A program made the translations under genes and the position numbers. Of a DNA stretch of 64,000 bases, positions 21,076-33,889 are shown in pieces. Within the stretch, counting starts at the first letter, position 1, and each line of letters begins with the position of its first letter. Under the pieces are notes generated by a model. It was not told where the DNA came from and did not search any database. It worked only from the letters and a program-made list of their open reading frames with translations. Source of the DNA: Haliotis asinina (Eukaryota > Mollusca > Gastropoda > Lepetellida > Haliotidae); the NCBI RefSeq assembly GCF_037392515.1, contig NC_090285.1, forward strand, positions 2,483,501 to 2,547,500, in the 5' to 3' direction.

Positions 21076-21654
21076 TAGCCTCGCCCCTCACACCAAAAAT
21101 AATCTGTTCCAGGGGATAGTCGTGTTCTTTTGTACTCACTTAGTCTTATCGTATGGACTAAGTTCGAATGTTGTTGAATGTGGCATTGAACAACAAACCA
21201 ACCAAACAATCTCTTCTAAATGTGATTTAGCGATCACAGAATGCAGGTAACGATCCTTACTTTGAATATCATAGAATGGTGATATAGATTTAGATATACG
21301 TATGATCCTTTGCAGTGAGGCGTACCAGGACATATCGACTGGTATCTGCTTTGCTTTTTACTACCTTAAAAATATAATGTTCCGTTTCAGTTTTACATTG
21401 GCTAAGGCTGTTTTGTTATGCGAGATAATACCATTCTACCGAAACATATACACATTCAGTCATGTCTCGAATTCATTTGTATGTTAGACACCTGCAGGAA
21501 ATGTAAACTATCATGTTTTTGACCGACTAAAGTAAAGATGTGCGTTACGCTGTGACAGGACATGGTCACCTGTTACCCCAACGCCAGGTGTCATCACTGA
21601 TGTTCAATGATCCATTCATATAATTTCCACGGCTATTGTTCCCTTTACACCAAA

Positions 21655-21720
21655 CAGAATTTAAAATTCGTCAAAGGCATTTAGAAGAAGGTGTTGTAAT
21701 ACAAGACTTATAGATAACAT
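21655..21720 (-). repeat. Hairpin-ended dispersed repeat, fragment
   Basis: Contains aaaggcatttagaag and gttgtaatacaagac, shared with 49325-49440 on the same strand. Confidence 0.5.
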
Positions 21721-21764
21721 CTTTAGACGTTCCTCGGGTAATTCTTGCCCCTGCTTTTTAAAAA

Positions 21765-21815
21765 AATGTATGTGTGCGTGCGTGCGTGCGTGTGTGCGTG
21801 CGCGTGTGTGTGTTC
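21765..21815. repeat. (GT)n/(GCGT)n microsatellite
   Basis: Alternating purine-pyrimidine run tgtgtgcgtgcgtgcgtgcg and similar; a potential Z-DNA tract. Confidence 0.85.
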
Positions 21816-21819
21816 ACTA

Positions 21820-21930
21820 TGGCCATTATCCACCTGAAGTAATGAAAAGAACTAGTCCAGAAACGTAGTGAGACACAAAAATAGAAGTTATTATCCATAA
21901 GATTTGTTTTGTGTCCCACTGAATGTTTTG
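21820..21930 (+). repeat. Hairpin-ended dispersed repeat
   Basis: Shares ccacctgaagtaatg, cagaaacgta and gaagttattatccataagat with 42071-42150 and 50336-50405. The motif order (acctgatgaagg, aaacgt, aagaagttgttatcc) recalls a common molluscan repeat that I associate with Penelope-like elements, from memory only. Confidence 0.5.
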
Positions 21931-21934
21931 TGAA

Positions 21935-24640
21935 AGCATTCGAGACTTCGTATTTTTTACAGACGTTTATATTTGACTGTAAACTGTTCTCTGAGTAGGT
22001 AAATTGTCATAACAAAATCTTATACCTTTATTTTAGCATCGATACGTTTGTTCAACGTTTGCATAAGATACTAACCTCACACTCACCGAAATGTGTCAAG
22101 TACTATAGCGCTTTACGAGGGAATGTACACGTTGTATACATATGTATGTCGTGTGACCTCCCTGATTTTTTAAATCATATTCTCCCATAGCACACGAGGA
22201 CGTTGAAGAGGAAGAAAGAATGGAGAATCAATGTATTGATAATGCGACTGAGTTAGTCGTACAACAACATACCCCACAAGTGTTTTTGTATAGTAGGTTT
22301 GAGCATTAACAGTAGAACATAATGCATGGTTGTTACTGAACTTGTTCAGGTCCTACAAGTACCGGCATATCTGAAAGGATGTCTTCACATTAACTCAATA
22401 CAGGCATCAACGGATGCTTTTTGTGCTCCTTCCTTGTGTTCGGCCGGTTTTTGTAATGTTCACTTATGCTACATTACTTTGATGTTAATCATTTTCTATA
22501 GTTCCTCTTGTTAGATTGGTGAGTTCTGACGATACTGAAGGAAACACTTCATCTGATAAATGAGTTTGGGTGAGGTGGGTACAATTCATTTCGTTATTCA
22601 TACACAGGGACACAGTGGAGATTAGCACAAGCGAGTCAATATCTGTAGCTCTGATATTTAATACATAAACACTTTCCCCTAACTTTTTATGTTGTAATGA
22701 TGAGGATATGTGTGTGATGGAGGGGGGGGGGGGGGTAGGGTAGGGGAAGGGGGGGTAGGGGAAGGGGTATGGGTAGTGTACTGAATGTGTTTCACTTGTC
22801 ACTGGAATAGTTGAACTGTTTTCACATAGAACGTTATCTGTTGAACCAGGGTGTCCTTTTAACAAGCAGCCTTACAGTTACGACAGTCGTAAGTCTGCGT
22901 CAAGGTAAGGGAGTCACGATCACCTCAAAGTTAAGATCTATTTGTACAACGACCCCTGATTACGATGAATGCACACGGAACTCTATTGGGTGACGTAACG
23001 CCGTTCAGTATTTTCCTATTATGGTCCTACTTCTGCATATGTGAAATCTCTATCAACATTTATATGATGCTTTTTTGCTGTTTGAATACTAGCCCCAATA
23101 GACTTGATCACTTCATACCTCCGTGAACAAACCTTGCGATATAAAATCATGTATAGCATAACGCACTGTATTCATTGATATGTTATTACTGCCTCAAGCA
23201 GTACTGATAATGGTCCTCTTTGGAAAATAGCTTACATCACTAGGGCTGTGTATTGGCAAATATATTTTATTGTAATATATCGCAATTCAGGTACCCATAT
23301 TGCGGTACTGAACTTTATATTGGGAAGTATTTGACTATAGGTGACACTATGTGTACCTGCCGATCCTATTTTCTACACCGTAAGTCCCCAGAGACGTGTG
23401 CTACGATTCTGATAACAATAAACTAAAATTTTGGTTGCATAGTCAGGAATTCTAGTTCTTTTCTATACAATTTATAGTTTTACAGTATGCCATTTTGTCA
23501 TTGAATTACGGAGGAAAATATATGCTGTGAATGAAAGAATGCGATATGTAATTTTTAATTCAAACCGTTAAGACAATCACGAATCTTCACAGATGTCCTT
23601 TACCCAATATGCCGGTTCTCAGTAAAAAATATTACAATAGGTATCGTTTGAAAAACGGCCTGCGGTATGCCTGTGATACCGCGCAGTTGTATATATCATA
23701 GAGAGACACCTCGTGTTACCCTTTCTAGTTATCAATAGCACGGAGCGGTCGAATATGCTCTGCTGCTGTCTTTGACTGTAGCTTTCAAGACGTTATATGG
23801 AACTGCACAACATGTAGAAACATTCATATTAAATACTTAAAGTAAGAAACGTTAAGTTAAAATTTAGCAATGACAAACCCTTATTATGGAAATCGTAAGT
23901 ACAAGACTGAAATATGTTATCCTGAAAGTAGTATACACACTCATCAAATGAGTATTCCACTCAGGGACACAACCCCAGTTCTAGATGTCGGCGACTGTGT
24001 ACTGACTTACATGCTTTAACGTGGCTTTTATCTGACGAGTAATGAGAAAATGGTGCAAAGATGGTATTGCGTTCACTGTCCAAACGGTTTAACAGCCACG
24101 AGATGCTGAATATGCCTAGAAAAAAATAGTTTTATGAAATCAGAAAGCTGTACTTATCACGGTTTCGAAAGACCAAATGTTTACATCATAACATATGTAT
24201 AGGCTGTTTCTAGAGCTCAGGCTGAAAAAATCCGTGCAGCTAATATTTGCGTAGTTCTAGCATTTGATGAAACCTTAAGACACATTCATCGAAACGTGAT
24301 GCACTCAATGAGCACCAAAACTGCATCAATTCAATAATTAACCTCACATAGTGTAACTAAGCACCAACACACATCCACGACGTACTGAACATATTAGGCA
24401 GCTTCGCAGCATGTATAATCATGACTTGGACACACGGGACTCAGCAGCCACAAAACAGCCACAAAACAGCCCAGTAGTTTCCTCATCGGCGCCAGCAAGT
24501 TGTGACAAGGACATTTAGTTACACATTTAAGAGCCAGGATACAATACCCCCTGTCATACAGGGAGTGCAGATGCAGTTTTCAGTACACGATGCCCAGAGT
24601 TACTGCCAGCAGCTGATGAGTTTAAGTATTGCTTTTAAGA
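21935..24640. other. 2.7 kb without recognised gene; weak repeat traces
   Basis: Contains a G-rich tract (22715-22780). At 23240-23690 there is a sequence with gggctgtgtattgg, atatatcgcaattcaggta, and near its end gcggtatgcctgtgataccgc, an inverted pair (gcggtat/ataccgc). This resembles a decayed hAT-type non-autonomous element. No frame matches a known protein. Confidence 0.35.
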
Positions 24641-24680
24641 CGTTTAAAGGAACTTCAAGACATGTACACGTAGATACATC

Positions 24681-24870
24681 TGAGTGAGTGAGTGAGTGAG
24701 TGAGTGAGTGAGTGAGTGAGTGAGTGAGTGAGTGAGTGAGTGAGTGAGTGAGTGAGTGAGTGAGTGAGTGAGTGAGTGAGTGAGTGAGTGAGTGAGTGAG
24801 TGAGTGAGTGAGTGAGTGAGTGGGTGGGAGAAAATATTTAACATCACATCGGCAATATTTCAGCCATATT
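24681..24870 (-). mobile_element. (GAGT)n microsatellite plus extremely short LINE 3' end
   Basis: About 37 GAGT units (24681-24826) are followed by gaaaatatttaacatcac and atcggcaatatttcagccat. On the minus strand this is the LINE 3' terminal segment with an expanded (ACTC)n tail, i.e. a roughly 40-bp 5'-truncated insertion. Long Leu-Thr-His-Ser frames here are microsatellite artefacts. Confidence 0.75.
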
Positions 24871-25289
24871 AGAGACATCTGAGGCAAGGTTGATGTCAGA
24901 TGCTATTCCCTATTTTGACTTACTCCATACGTTCATGACATTTCTGGTGAACAAATGACAAGACTTGGTATATGTTTTTGACGGGTGAGGCAGGATACAC
25001 TCACCTTTTTTGCGAACACCTGCAATCATCACTATTTTAAAGTGTTTCACAAACACGTTCTGTCATCGTATCGCATGGTGCCACTGTGTTGTTTGATTCA
25101 GAACCGATTTGCTGCAAGGTCATCATGAAGCTGTAATACTCCTGAAACCGTTTTTTTCTCTGGCCATGAAACAGTCACAATTGTACAATCGACTCCACAT
25201 TTGGCAGAGATTTCTTATGAATGTGGAAAGGGTTTTACTGCGTCTACTTTTACCATTGTTACCAGTGGGGGTGCTGTAGGTGTTGAAAC

Positions 25290-27840
25290 AAAGGCACTGC
25301 CAGAACTTAAAGCCAGGATCAAAGTTGATGCAATATATACAAGGTTGTCAAGGTTACCTTGACATCGGTAGTGATGACAGCTACACACACTGCGATACTC
25401 CTTTCAGTGAGGGTTGTGATGAAACGTTTAACTTCCTCTGTTTGCACGTGAATGGACTTAAAAACAAAATCTATGACTCCGACTTTATGAACTATTTACT
25501 TTATATGTCTGGCAGAAACATTTGTTGATAATGTTTCTGTTGTTGATTGTTTACCAAACTACGATATATTCAACAGCCATGCTATCAAGTTGTCCGAGTA
25601 TGGAAGACTCTCTGGTGGCGTCTGTATATGTGTCCACCAGTCACTGAGTAAAGCTTGTTAGCTGATAAAAACACACATTGATACGTTTTTGTGTCTCAGC
25701 TTCATGAAGGATATATTCTCCACTGATGGATAGGAGGATGGAGGAGGATATCACGCTTGATAGCCGAAAGTCGCATGATACTGTCATCAACAAGTTCAGA
25801 CAAAACCTGATATACCTTTGTTATTCGTGTCAGCTCTTTATTGTTAATGGCAGAGTGTTCGGAGACAAACAAGGTGAATTTACCTTCAGGGGACAACATT
25901 GTAACAGTGTTAATCACTTTTACATCCCTTCCCCTCATTTGTTCAGCATATCAGCAAGCTGAATATAGGTGGTCAATTAGAATCTGATCATTTGCCATTG
26001 GAACTAACTTGTACATTTCCATTTTTAGATAAACGTGACATTAGTCTTGGGAACGCAACTGATGATTTTATATGCTTGATTGTAGAGTCTGCTAGTTGCA
26101 TGAAGAAACGTTTAATGAAACCCCTGAAGATGACACCGGTAAACTATAAGTGTGAAAACGCACGAAGGGTTACAATTTAAAACACATCGTAATGATTTAA
26201 ACAGGAGACTCTACTGTAAGGAAAGAAATAAATACAAAACCCTTTGTAGAAGATACAAAATGGACTTGGGTAAATGTAATTTAGAAAGACTTAGCAAATC
26301 AAATGGTTCACCAACAGCGTTTAGGAAACAAATACGAAGATTCAAGAGTATACCAATCATTGGCAATACATTTACTAAAATATCATGGCTTGCTCATTTT
26401 AAAGGGGCTTTTAGAAATAATTCTATTTTCAACAATCCTTGCACAAGCACTGACATGCAAGATAATGCAATAAGCATAACACTTGTATTGGATTCAAACA
26501 TTACAGATCAAGTAATTTGTGCAGCGTTGCTGGTTTGGACAAAGTTGATGTAGAAATGTTGAAGTGTTAATCTATCATTATGATATTTTTGAATAAGTGC
26601 TTAAATGTCACATGCATGGTAAAACACAACTTTGTAGATTCTGATACCTTTAGGTACTAGTATGCACTTACCGAAGGACCTTGATTTTTTAACGGTCCGA
26701 TCGGCCTGAGACAAGGTTGTGTTCTCAGCCCCTCCTCTTTTTCTTTTTTATCAGTGAATTACACCACGAAATTATGGCAAACGGAAAACATGGTGTCCAA
26801 ATGTTTCCAGATCTAAAAGAAATCTTAATACTATTACTTGTCAATGATGTTATTTTTCTATCAGAATAAGTTGTTTAGCTTCAGGTGCAATTAAACATTT
26901 TGCAACGTTACACAAAGAAATGGAACCTGTGCGTGTATATTGATACAACACAGTCATTTTTAGAAAAGGTGGCCTAGTCACGGCAAGAGAAACATGGAAT
27001 TTTGATAGTCAACCTGTGACAGTAAGAAATCATTAATTTTGAAAAACAAATGCTGAACTAGCCTTGAGAGCAAAGAAAGCATTAATAACGACTTTCTTGT
27101 CAGTTATGCCTAACTTAGGCATGTTGGCACTCATAATATTTTATAACCTATGTGATTCACAAATACAGCTTATCTTACTCTACGAATCCATCACATGGGG
27201 ATTCAAGCGTTTTCAAAGTATAAAAAAAATGCATCTATTAGCGAGTGAGAAGTTACTTTGTGTGGGGCAGTCAACACCAACATGTATGGTATATGGTGAA
27301 CGTGGGAGACATCCTTTGAATATCAATTCCTATATCAGATGCATAAAATACTGTCTGAAAAATAGATGTATGCACGAAAACAGACTACCTTAGAAGGCTC
27401 ACAATATACTTGTTTATCTGGATGAGTTGGCTGAAGTAACATACCCATGGAATCTCCTTTTTATCACGGTTGTGGTTTTGTGTGGCTAAATCAGTCGGTT
27501 GGCAATGTGAGTTTATTTTGTATCAATTCCGGGAAAAAATTATAAATATATTCAGTCAAGACAGGCATTCGGTTGTAGATAATAGGTCACGTTATGATTC
27601 CAATAGAATGTTTAAAACCTTACTCCAACCCGAAAAGTACCTATCACATTTAACATCCAACAAGTTCAGAAATTCATTAATACGATTTAAATTAGGACTA
27701 TGAAACTTAATGTTTAATGAAGGAGAAAGTGTGTTTAAGGACAGCTATAAAAGAATTTGCTCTTTATGTAAATTATTTATTGGAAACAATATTTTTTTTC
27801 GTCCATAGACTAACGTAAACAATATTTTTCTGAATGTTAC
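25290..27840 (+). pseudogene. Decayed non-LTR retrotransposon, endonuclease to C-terminus
   Basis: Multiple frames follow the LINE order. Endonuclease: FLCLHVNGLKNKIYDSDF (25430), LAETFVDN (25505), FIVNGRVFGDKQGEFTF (25840), then SDHLPLEL in another frame (about 25985). Linker: FKTHRNDLNRRLYCKER (26170). RT: GLRQGCVLSP (about 26706) and a damaged motif C, LVNDVIFLSE (about 26840). Post-RT: ILLYESITWGF (27178) and MVYGERGRHPLN (27285). Last part: NRMFKTLLQPEKYLSHL (27604). Same general clade as 16497-17572. The middle of the RT is missing and stops/frameshifts are numerous. Confidence 0.72.
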
Positions 27841-28688
27841 CTCTCCAGGTCACCTACTGTAGCATTTAAACAAATAGTGTCTGCTTACGATAACTGTTGA
27901 TAACGAGTCTCGGCAAACTGAAAATAGTGAATACTAATGGGAGTGACATATCTTATATCATCTTTACGACATCGACATAATCATTAGTAGGACTTAATCC
28001 TTGCCGTGGGGCCATAAAGCTGCTTCCACCAGTCTGTCGTCTCGCTGCTTCTGATGCTGCCCGCTGTTGTAGCAGAAGTATCTGTCACATTACCTTGATT
28101 CACCCCAAGAAAATCTAAGTTCAGTATCATAATGTCTAAACTAAACCCACAGTACGCGATTCATCAGGAGTTACAGCCATTCCTCAGTGAGCACCTAACA
28201 GTCCAAGCACCATCAGTCAGAATCTGGAACTAGGACACATTTTAGGAAGTACTCTGACAGCTTTCTCAGCTAGTTTGAGTTCCACTTATGGCAACTTGGA
28301 GCTTGTTAAGAATATTTGCAGTTGTGAAGAAAAACATGATTAACATCAGCGACAAGATGGCGACAGAGCGGGAAAACTTACAATGTAAAATTTTTTGATT
28401 GAATTTCTAACGGGCATTCAACGAGACCGAGCGTTTGTTCCCCGAGTATTTTGTACCTTCACGAAAGATAATGTTACAGATTAGGTAACCGATTCTGTAT
28501 TTCATCTGACTTTGGGTTGCTAAATTTTACAGCGTCACATGCAGAGTATCCATGGGTGTCAGGCTGAAGTATACTTACACTGTCTATGACAGGGTACTTA
28601 AAGCCATTGATGACGTAGAGTCTAACCATTTTCTTGATACAAATATCATAATGGTGTATGACATGGTGACAGGAAATACGAAGAGAAC
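27841..28688. other. No gene recognised
   Basis: About 850 bp with no convincing coding frame or named repeat. Confidence 0.4.
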
Positions 28689-28697
28689 CGTAACCTG

Positions 28698-29030
28698 GTG
28701 AGTGAGTGCGTGAGTGTGTGAGTGAGTGAGTGAGTGAGTGAGTGAGTGAGTGCGTGCGTGCGTGCGTGCGTGCGTCAGGTTTATTTTACGCCACACTCAG
28801 CAATAATCTAGCTATTTGGTGTTGGTCTGTAAATAATCAAGACTGGACCAGACTTTCCCGTGATCAAAAATTTTAAACATGAACATCGATCTGCACTATT
28901 GGGAACCGAAAACATATGTCAAGCAAGTCAGCGAGTCTGACCACCCGATCCCATTAGTCGCCTCTTACGACAAGCTTTTGTGGCAAGCATGGGGTGCTGA
29001 AGACCCACTCTTCCCCGGATTTTCCCGGGT
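28698..29030 (-). mobile_element. SINE type 1, complete, with 9-bp TSD
   Basis: On the plus strand it starts with a (GAGT/GCGT)n tail (28698-28775), then ttacgccacactcagcaat, the central ggtctgtaaataatc, and ends at the head tttcccgggt. The 9-mer cgtaacctg flanks it at 28689-28697 and 29031-29039. The tail has mutated partly to GCGT. Confidence 0.8.
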
Positions 29031-29263
29031 CGTAACCTGTATAGAAGAAGAAGTGACTCACATATCTCTGACCCACATACCGTATACAGTATATACAGTA
29101 ACTCACACAGTCAGGTGTTATATGCAGCATTACATCAATCTGGATAAACAATATTTTCCAATGCATTTTCTTAAACTTGTTGCAAAATTTAAGTATAATG
29201 ACGGATGTAAAATCATTTCTAAAAGAGAAAAAGGAAGAGAACACAATTCCTGGTGGTTTACTT

Positions 29264-29264
29264 C

Positions 29265-29355
<91 letters not shown>
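29264..29355. repeat. (TTAG)n microsatellite, about 23 units
   Basis: Pure tetranucleotide run. Not the TTAGGG telomere repeat. Confidence 0.95.
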
Positions 29356-29469
29356 GTGATATCGATGTTTGACCGTCAGTAATGTCAGTGTCAGGGGCTT
29401 TCTTGCTTCTTCTTCTTCTGGGTCTTTGTCGAATGTTTTGTCGAATAACCATTTTCTCGTGACAATGAA

Positions 29470-30590
29470 GACCTGACAAAGGTAAACAGGTACGTATTTG
29501 TTGGTTCAGTGGTCGAATCTTCCCTGTTTTTTTGTGAAATGTTTCACCGAAGACACTCTTTGATCGCTTAATTCTGCAGCTATATCCTGCTCTGACATGT
29601 CAGACAAGGAATGGGTACTGTCTGACTCACCTACAGTGCCCCGTCAAGAACTGAGTGTTCCCTGTTCACCGACAACACCCTCAGTATTGGCAAATTAACG
29701 GATTGATAATAGATTGCTGAGGAAGCAAAAATCACTCAATCTACACGCGGGGAGCCATGACGAAGACGCATAACATTCTTCACGTCTCTAGAATAGCCAT
29801 AAATTTCTTTTGAAATGACAAACGGGTTTCATTTAATGGGTGAATGATCTTTTGCTTCGATAACAAGAAATCGAGCACAAGAGTCTAAATTTGAAGAGGT
29901 TTCATCGGAAGAACTGGATTCTAAGCGCCGGCGTTTTGAACCAGTATGATTCTGTGCCATGATGAAAATCCATTATTCAGCAACCCTGCTCCCCACCCGC
30001 CACGGAGTGTCAACAGGGACGGTGTTTATCTGCATTGGATATCCAAATATGCAAACACCAGAGATACAGGATTGCTATACTATAGCGAATACGACAAAAA
30101 GCACTATTTATATACCAAAGTAAATGCCATGCTGGTTCGGCCCATGACATGGAACTGGATACATACCGAATGTGGAGGTCAACATCGACACATTGGCCCA
30201 TGAGCCACAGCTTTCTGACATGATTCATTGTACTGAAATTAATCATTTGTGCCACATTTATTGTGCCAAGCCCCATATATCTCTAACAAATCGAATACAT
30301 ACAAAGACACTTATCATGCACAGGACACGGACTGACCAGTCGACTGGTAGAACCAGACCCCATTTCTACCATCCGTCTAGGTGAAGTAAGTAAGGGCCGA
30401 AGTGGTTGTTTGGCAAAGGAACTCTATTCCAGGCTCCAGGTGCCCTCAAATACCAGGATCCCGTCCTCCACCGACACAGGAGCACACCCACGGCAAACGG
30501 GTTGCGCAATTTGGTCGCCTCTTACGACAACCAATGGGGTGCTGTGGACACATTCTGTCCCTGGTCCACACGGGAATATGAAAGTGCTCA
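29470..30590 (-). pseudogene. Relic of the I-like LINE: 5' UTR and N-terminal ORF1
   Basis: The minus strand reads leader blocks (gtcggtggaggacgggatcc near 30460; block near 29990-30100 matching B 2700-2790). A start MAQNHTGSKRRRLESSS follows near 29961, then FLVIEAKDHSPIK, an in-frame TGA where B has Leu, then NPFVISKEIYGYSRDVKNV. Damaged sequence continues to MSEQDIAAEL near 29590 and NTYLFTFV near 29480. Frameshifts lie in the middle. Its leader contains a block with tgtcgtaagaggcgac that is absent from copies B and C but present in SINE heads. No ORF2 follows. Confidence 0.75.
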
Positions 30591-30920
30591 AGGTTGTGAG
30601 GAACCTACTAAAGAAACATGGTCTTTGTTATATAGTACTATTGAGGCGACCACGCAACATAATGTCTAGGAACCAACTCCTAAATACTAGTGAGCCCATA
30701 CATATCTACGAGAGTAGACACGATGGCTTGTCCCTTTTCAATACAAGGACTAAGATTCAACTGCGTAAATGATCACACGAAAATGATGTCATTTCTACTA
30801 AGAGTGGGCGAGATCAAATCCATTTTCATTTGCAGAAGCTAAACGCCCTTAACATTGATCAAAACCTGCTCAAGCAGATGAGTATGCAATTGTTTACCAA
30901 ATGTAGCAGCACCTTAGCAA
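30591..30920. other. No gene recognised
   Basis: About 330 bp of unassigned sequence. Confidence 0.4.
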
Positions 30921-30921
30921 A

Positions 30922-31858
30922 CTGAACCACATGGCTGGTACTCCTGTATCTGTTGTACAGTTCAAAGTACTTATGTTGGACTTACGTATCAGAATATAAA
31001 TGATAGTATACCTGACGCAGTTTGCACTGATCTTCCTTCCACTGTGTTCCACTGATGCCAACTTCTTCACATAACAGTATGATAGTATTTAAAGCATCAT
31101 TTGAAATGAAGGATGAAAAGGTAACAAATACCAGACATTGTTAGGCACAGGTTATTCTTTGCCGTATACAGTAATGACATTAAAAAGACTGTTCATCATT
31201 TTGAGCTAGTTGTCGACTCATCGTTCTCAAATGCACATGCACGGACTGCATATAATGATAAATATTCACATAGATTTATAACAATAATGATTACGAGACA
31301 CCAAAGGTGGGGGGAGGGGGGGGGGGGGGGCTGGCGGGGAGCACGTTGCCTATGGGGACGTTTATATCTTGTTTTAATGTTTACGCCCAGTTTGTACGTG
31401 GATGTCATCAACTGTGAACTACCGCAGTACAGATGTTAAAGAGTATGAAATGCTCGAAGTTGTACAACTGAACCACATGGCTGGTACTCCTGTATCTGTT
31501 GTACAGTTCAAAGTACTTATGTTGGACTTACGTATCAGAAAATAAATGATAGTATACCTGACGCAGTTTGCACTGATCTTCCTTCCACTGTGTTCCACTG
31601 ATGCCAACTTCTACACATAACAGTATGATAGTATTTAAAGCATCATTTGAAATGAAGGATGAAAAGGTAACAAATACCAGACATTGTTAGGCACAGGTTA
31701 TTCTTTGCCGTATACAGTAATGACATTAAAAAGACTGTTCATCATTTTGAGCTAGTTGTCGACTCATCGTTCTCAAATGCACATGCACGGACTGCATATA
31801 ATGATAAATATTCACATAGATTTATAACAATAATGATTACGAGACACCAAAGGTGTGT

Positions 31859-31889
<31 letters not shown>

Positions 31890-32034
31890 GGGGGGGGCTG
31901 GCGGGGAGCACGTTGCCTATGGGGACGTTTATATCTTGTTTTAATGTTTACGCCCAGTTTGTACGTGGATGTCATCAACTGTGAACTACCGCAGTACAGA
32001 TGTTAAAGAGTATGAAATGCTCGAAGTTGTACAA
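30922..32034 (+). repeat. Recent tandem duplication, 546-bp and 567-bp copies
   Basis: 30922-31467 and 31468-32034 are almost identical from ctgaaccacatggctgg to gaagttgtacaa. Differences seen: ttcttcac/ttctacac, agaatataa/agaaaataa, and a tract that is G-rich in copy 1 (about 31312-31332) but (GT)n followed by a long G run in copy 2 (about 31854-31897). The second copy runs into the LINE frame that follows. Confidence 0.92.
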
Positions 32035-32970
32035 CGACAATTTTGTAAAAAAAAGTTCAGGGATTACACAAGCGCACCCCCAGTATTGTTGTATTGGATG
32101 CCACTACAGTACTACATAGACAAAAGAGCACTCTACCTGTTAGGAAGGTTATGTAATGCAAAGTATAACTATGTTTTTAAAGTAATGTTTCTAGTTCGCC
32201 TTGGCCAATCCATGTGTTCGGATACCTCTACATGCAACGTATGTAGTAGAAAATCCCCGATATATAATATGCTGCAATTTGTACGTAAGTATAACCTAAA
32301 CGATATGCTAGCAAACTATATCAATAATAGTCAATTTATTAATAAGGAAAGCTGGTCCAGGGCCGTGAATGATGCCATTAAATCTCATAGAGACAATCTA
32401 TTTCATGTCCATCTTAACTCCAGACTAAGTCTGTCAAGATATGTTAATATAAGATCCAGTAAGGAACATTATCTCTGGATGGTAGCCACAGAGAAGAATG
32501 ACCAGTTCACTGACATTGCAAGACTTGTATTCTATGGAGCAGCTGAAATAGTTTCAAGAGAATGTTATTGTAAAACTGTCGCCAATGATATTGTAAAGCA
32601 CGTGTTTATGTCATGTACAATTAATATGAATGACAGAAATGAACTCTTTAACTCTATATGTGATATTTTAGATGTAGATACTTTTGTTAAGATCTGGGAT
32701 CAAGATGATGATGTTATTCTTGCATTTCTACTCGGTGGATGTCCAATAGAATGTATTATGGAACTAGAGAGGGATGTGTGGGCAAACGTAATAATTATTG
32801 TAAGCCGTTTTATAAGGAAATGGCGACACTTGTTAAAACACTTGTATGTATATGAACAATCCTGACTGAAACACCCATTCATCATAATCATTTAACGTAA
32901 AATATATCATAACTGCACATTGTAATCTTCATCAAACTGGAGGAAATAAAGATTATCTATCTATCTATCC
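31969..32970 (+). pseudogene. C-terminal part of a third non-LTR retrotransposon clade
   Basis: A 298-residue open frame (31969-32865): a post-RT domain with LEVVQRQFCKK, DKRALYLLGRLC, VFKVMFLVRL, NKESWSRAVNDAI, then a knuckle CYCKTVANDIVKHVFMSC. This order matches C-terminal regions of molluscan/cnidarian LINE polyproteins (recognised from memory). No RT palm is found upstream, which is the tandem duplication instead. The element ends with AATAAA (32945) and a short (TATC)n tail at 32952-32969. The ATG at 31969 is probably incidental. Confidence 0.6.
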
Positions 32971-32972
32971 TA

Positions 32973-33043
32973 ACTGCGGAGATCAATGCTCATGCTGTTG
33001 ATCATTGGAGTGTATGGTCCAGACACAGTTATTTACAGATGTA
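32973..33043 (+). mobile_element. SINE type 1 internal fragment
   Basis: gagatcaatgctcatgctg, ttgatcattgg and ggtccagacacagttattt match the SINE middle. Head and tail are absent. Confidence 0.65.
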
Positions 33044-33889
33044 AATGGATAATGCCCTTTGAACAAAGGAATTATCCCTAAGTTTGCCACAAGTGAATTA
33101 GGGTCGTTTCTGAGAATTCAGACAAAACCTTGGAGTCTGAGAATCTACACAGTGTTAAGTCCACTCGTCTACTTTCTGTGAATATAAAGTCCTTGCTCAA
33201 TAGTGTTAAGAATGTATTAAGTGACTTGTCCGTACCTCTGCTGGACCCATCAATACACTTCTCTTTCTACAGTTGTTATGGAACTTTGGAATCAAGTATT
33301 AAATAGATTTTAGAGTCAAGCCAAATGTTGACAGGATTGATGAATGGTTTTGGCACATTTCGTCATTGCTTAAGACACTGGTTTCTACGTGTCCTTTTCT
33401 ATATGTCACATTATAGTGTTGGGATACTTCCCGTGGTATCTGATGTCATATTTTATTAACTGACAACGGTGTTTATTGTCAGTGACAGAGTGGTCACCTG
33501 TAATTACACGACCTACCAGTAAGTAAGATAAGTAATGGCAGCCTCAAGAACCTAAATTATCACCATGAGTTAACAAGTGCACGTTTTCCCTAAACCTTCT
33601 CAGTCATTAAAACCCTATTTACAGACAGACTATTAATATATTTATACACTCAAAGGTGGAAGCCTGAAAACCTTGGCAAACATCGGTGTTTTAGAAGCTA
33701 CTTACAACGACAAAGGCTGAAATGATTGCTTTGCTGAAAATAATAACAACTAACTACTTATCGAAATATTGTTTTACATTACAATCGTTATTTCAGTACT
33801 TGCAAGGCCGAGAGCCTATAGTGCAGTTCAATATTAATACAATATAAACATTTAACAGTGCATAAACATATCTACATTAAAAATATCCT
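33044..33889. other. No gene recognised
   Basis: About 850 bp, AT-rich, no convincing frame or repeat. Confidence 0.4.

Noticed and set aside
22485..22865. 126-residue proline-rich minus-strand frame
   Set aside because: The proline tract comes from the poly-G region; no domain or conservation clue.
24600..24887. Leu-Thr-His-Ser repeat protein
   Set aside because: Pure translation of the (GAGT)n microsatellite.
29264..29355. Interstitial telomere
   Set aside because: The unit is TTAG, not TTAGGG, and nothing else telomeric is nearby.
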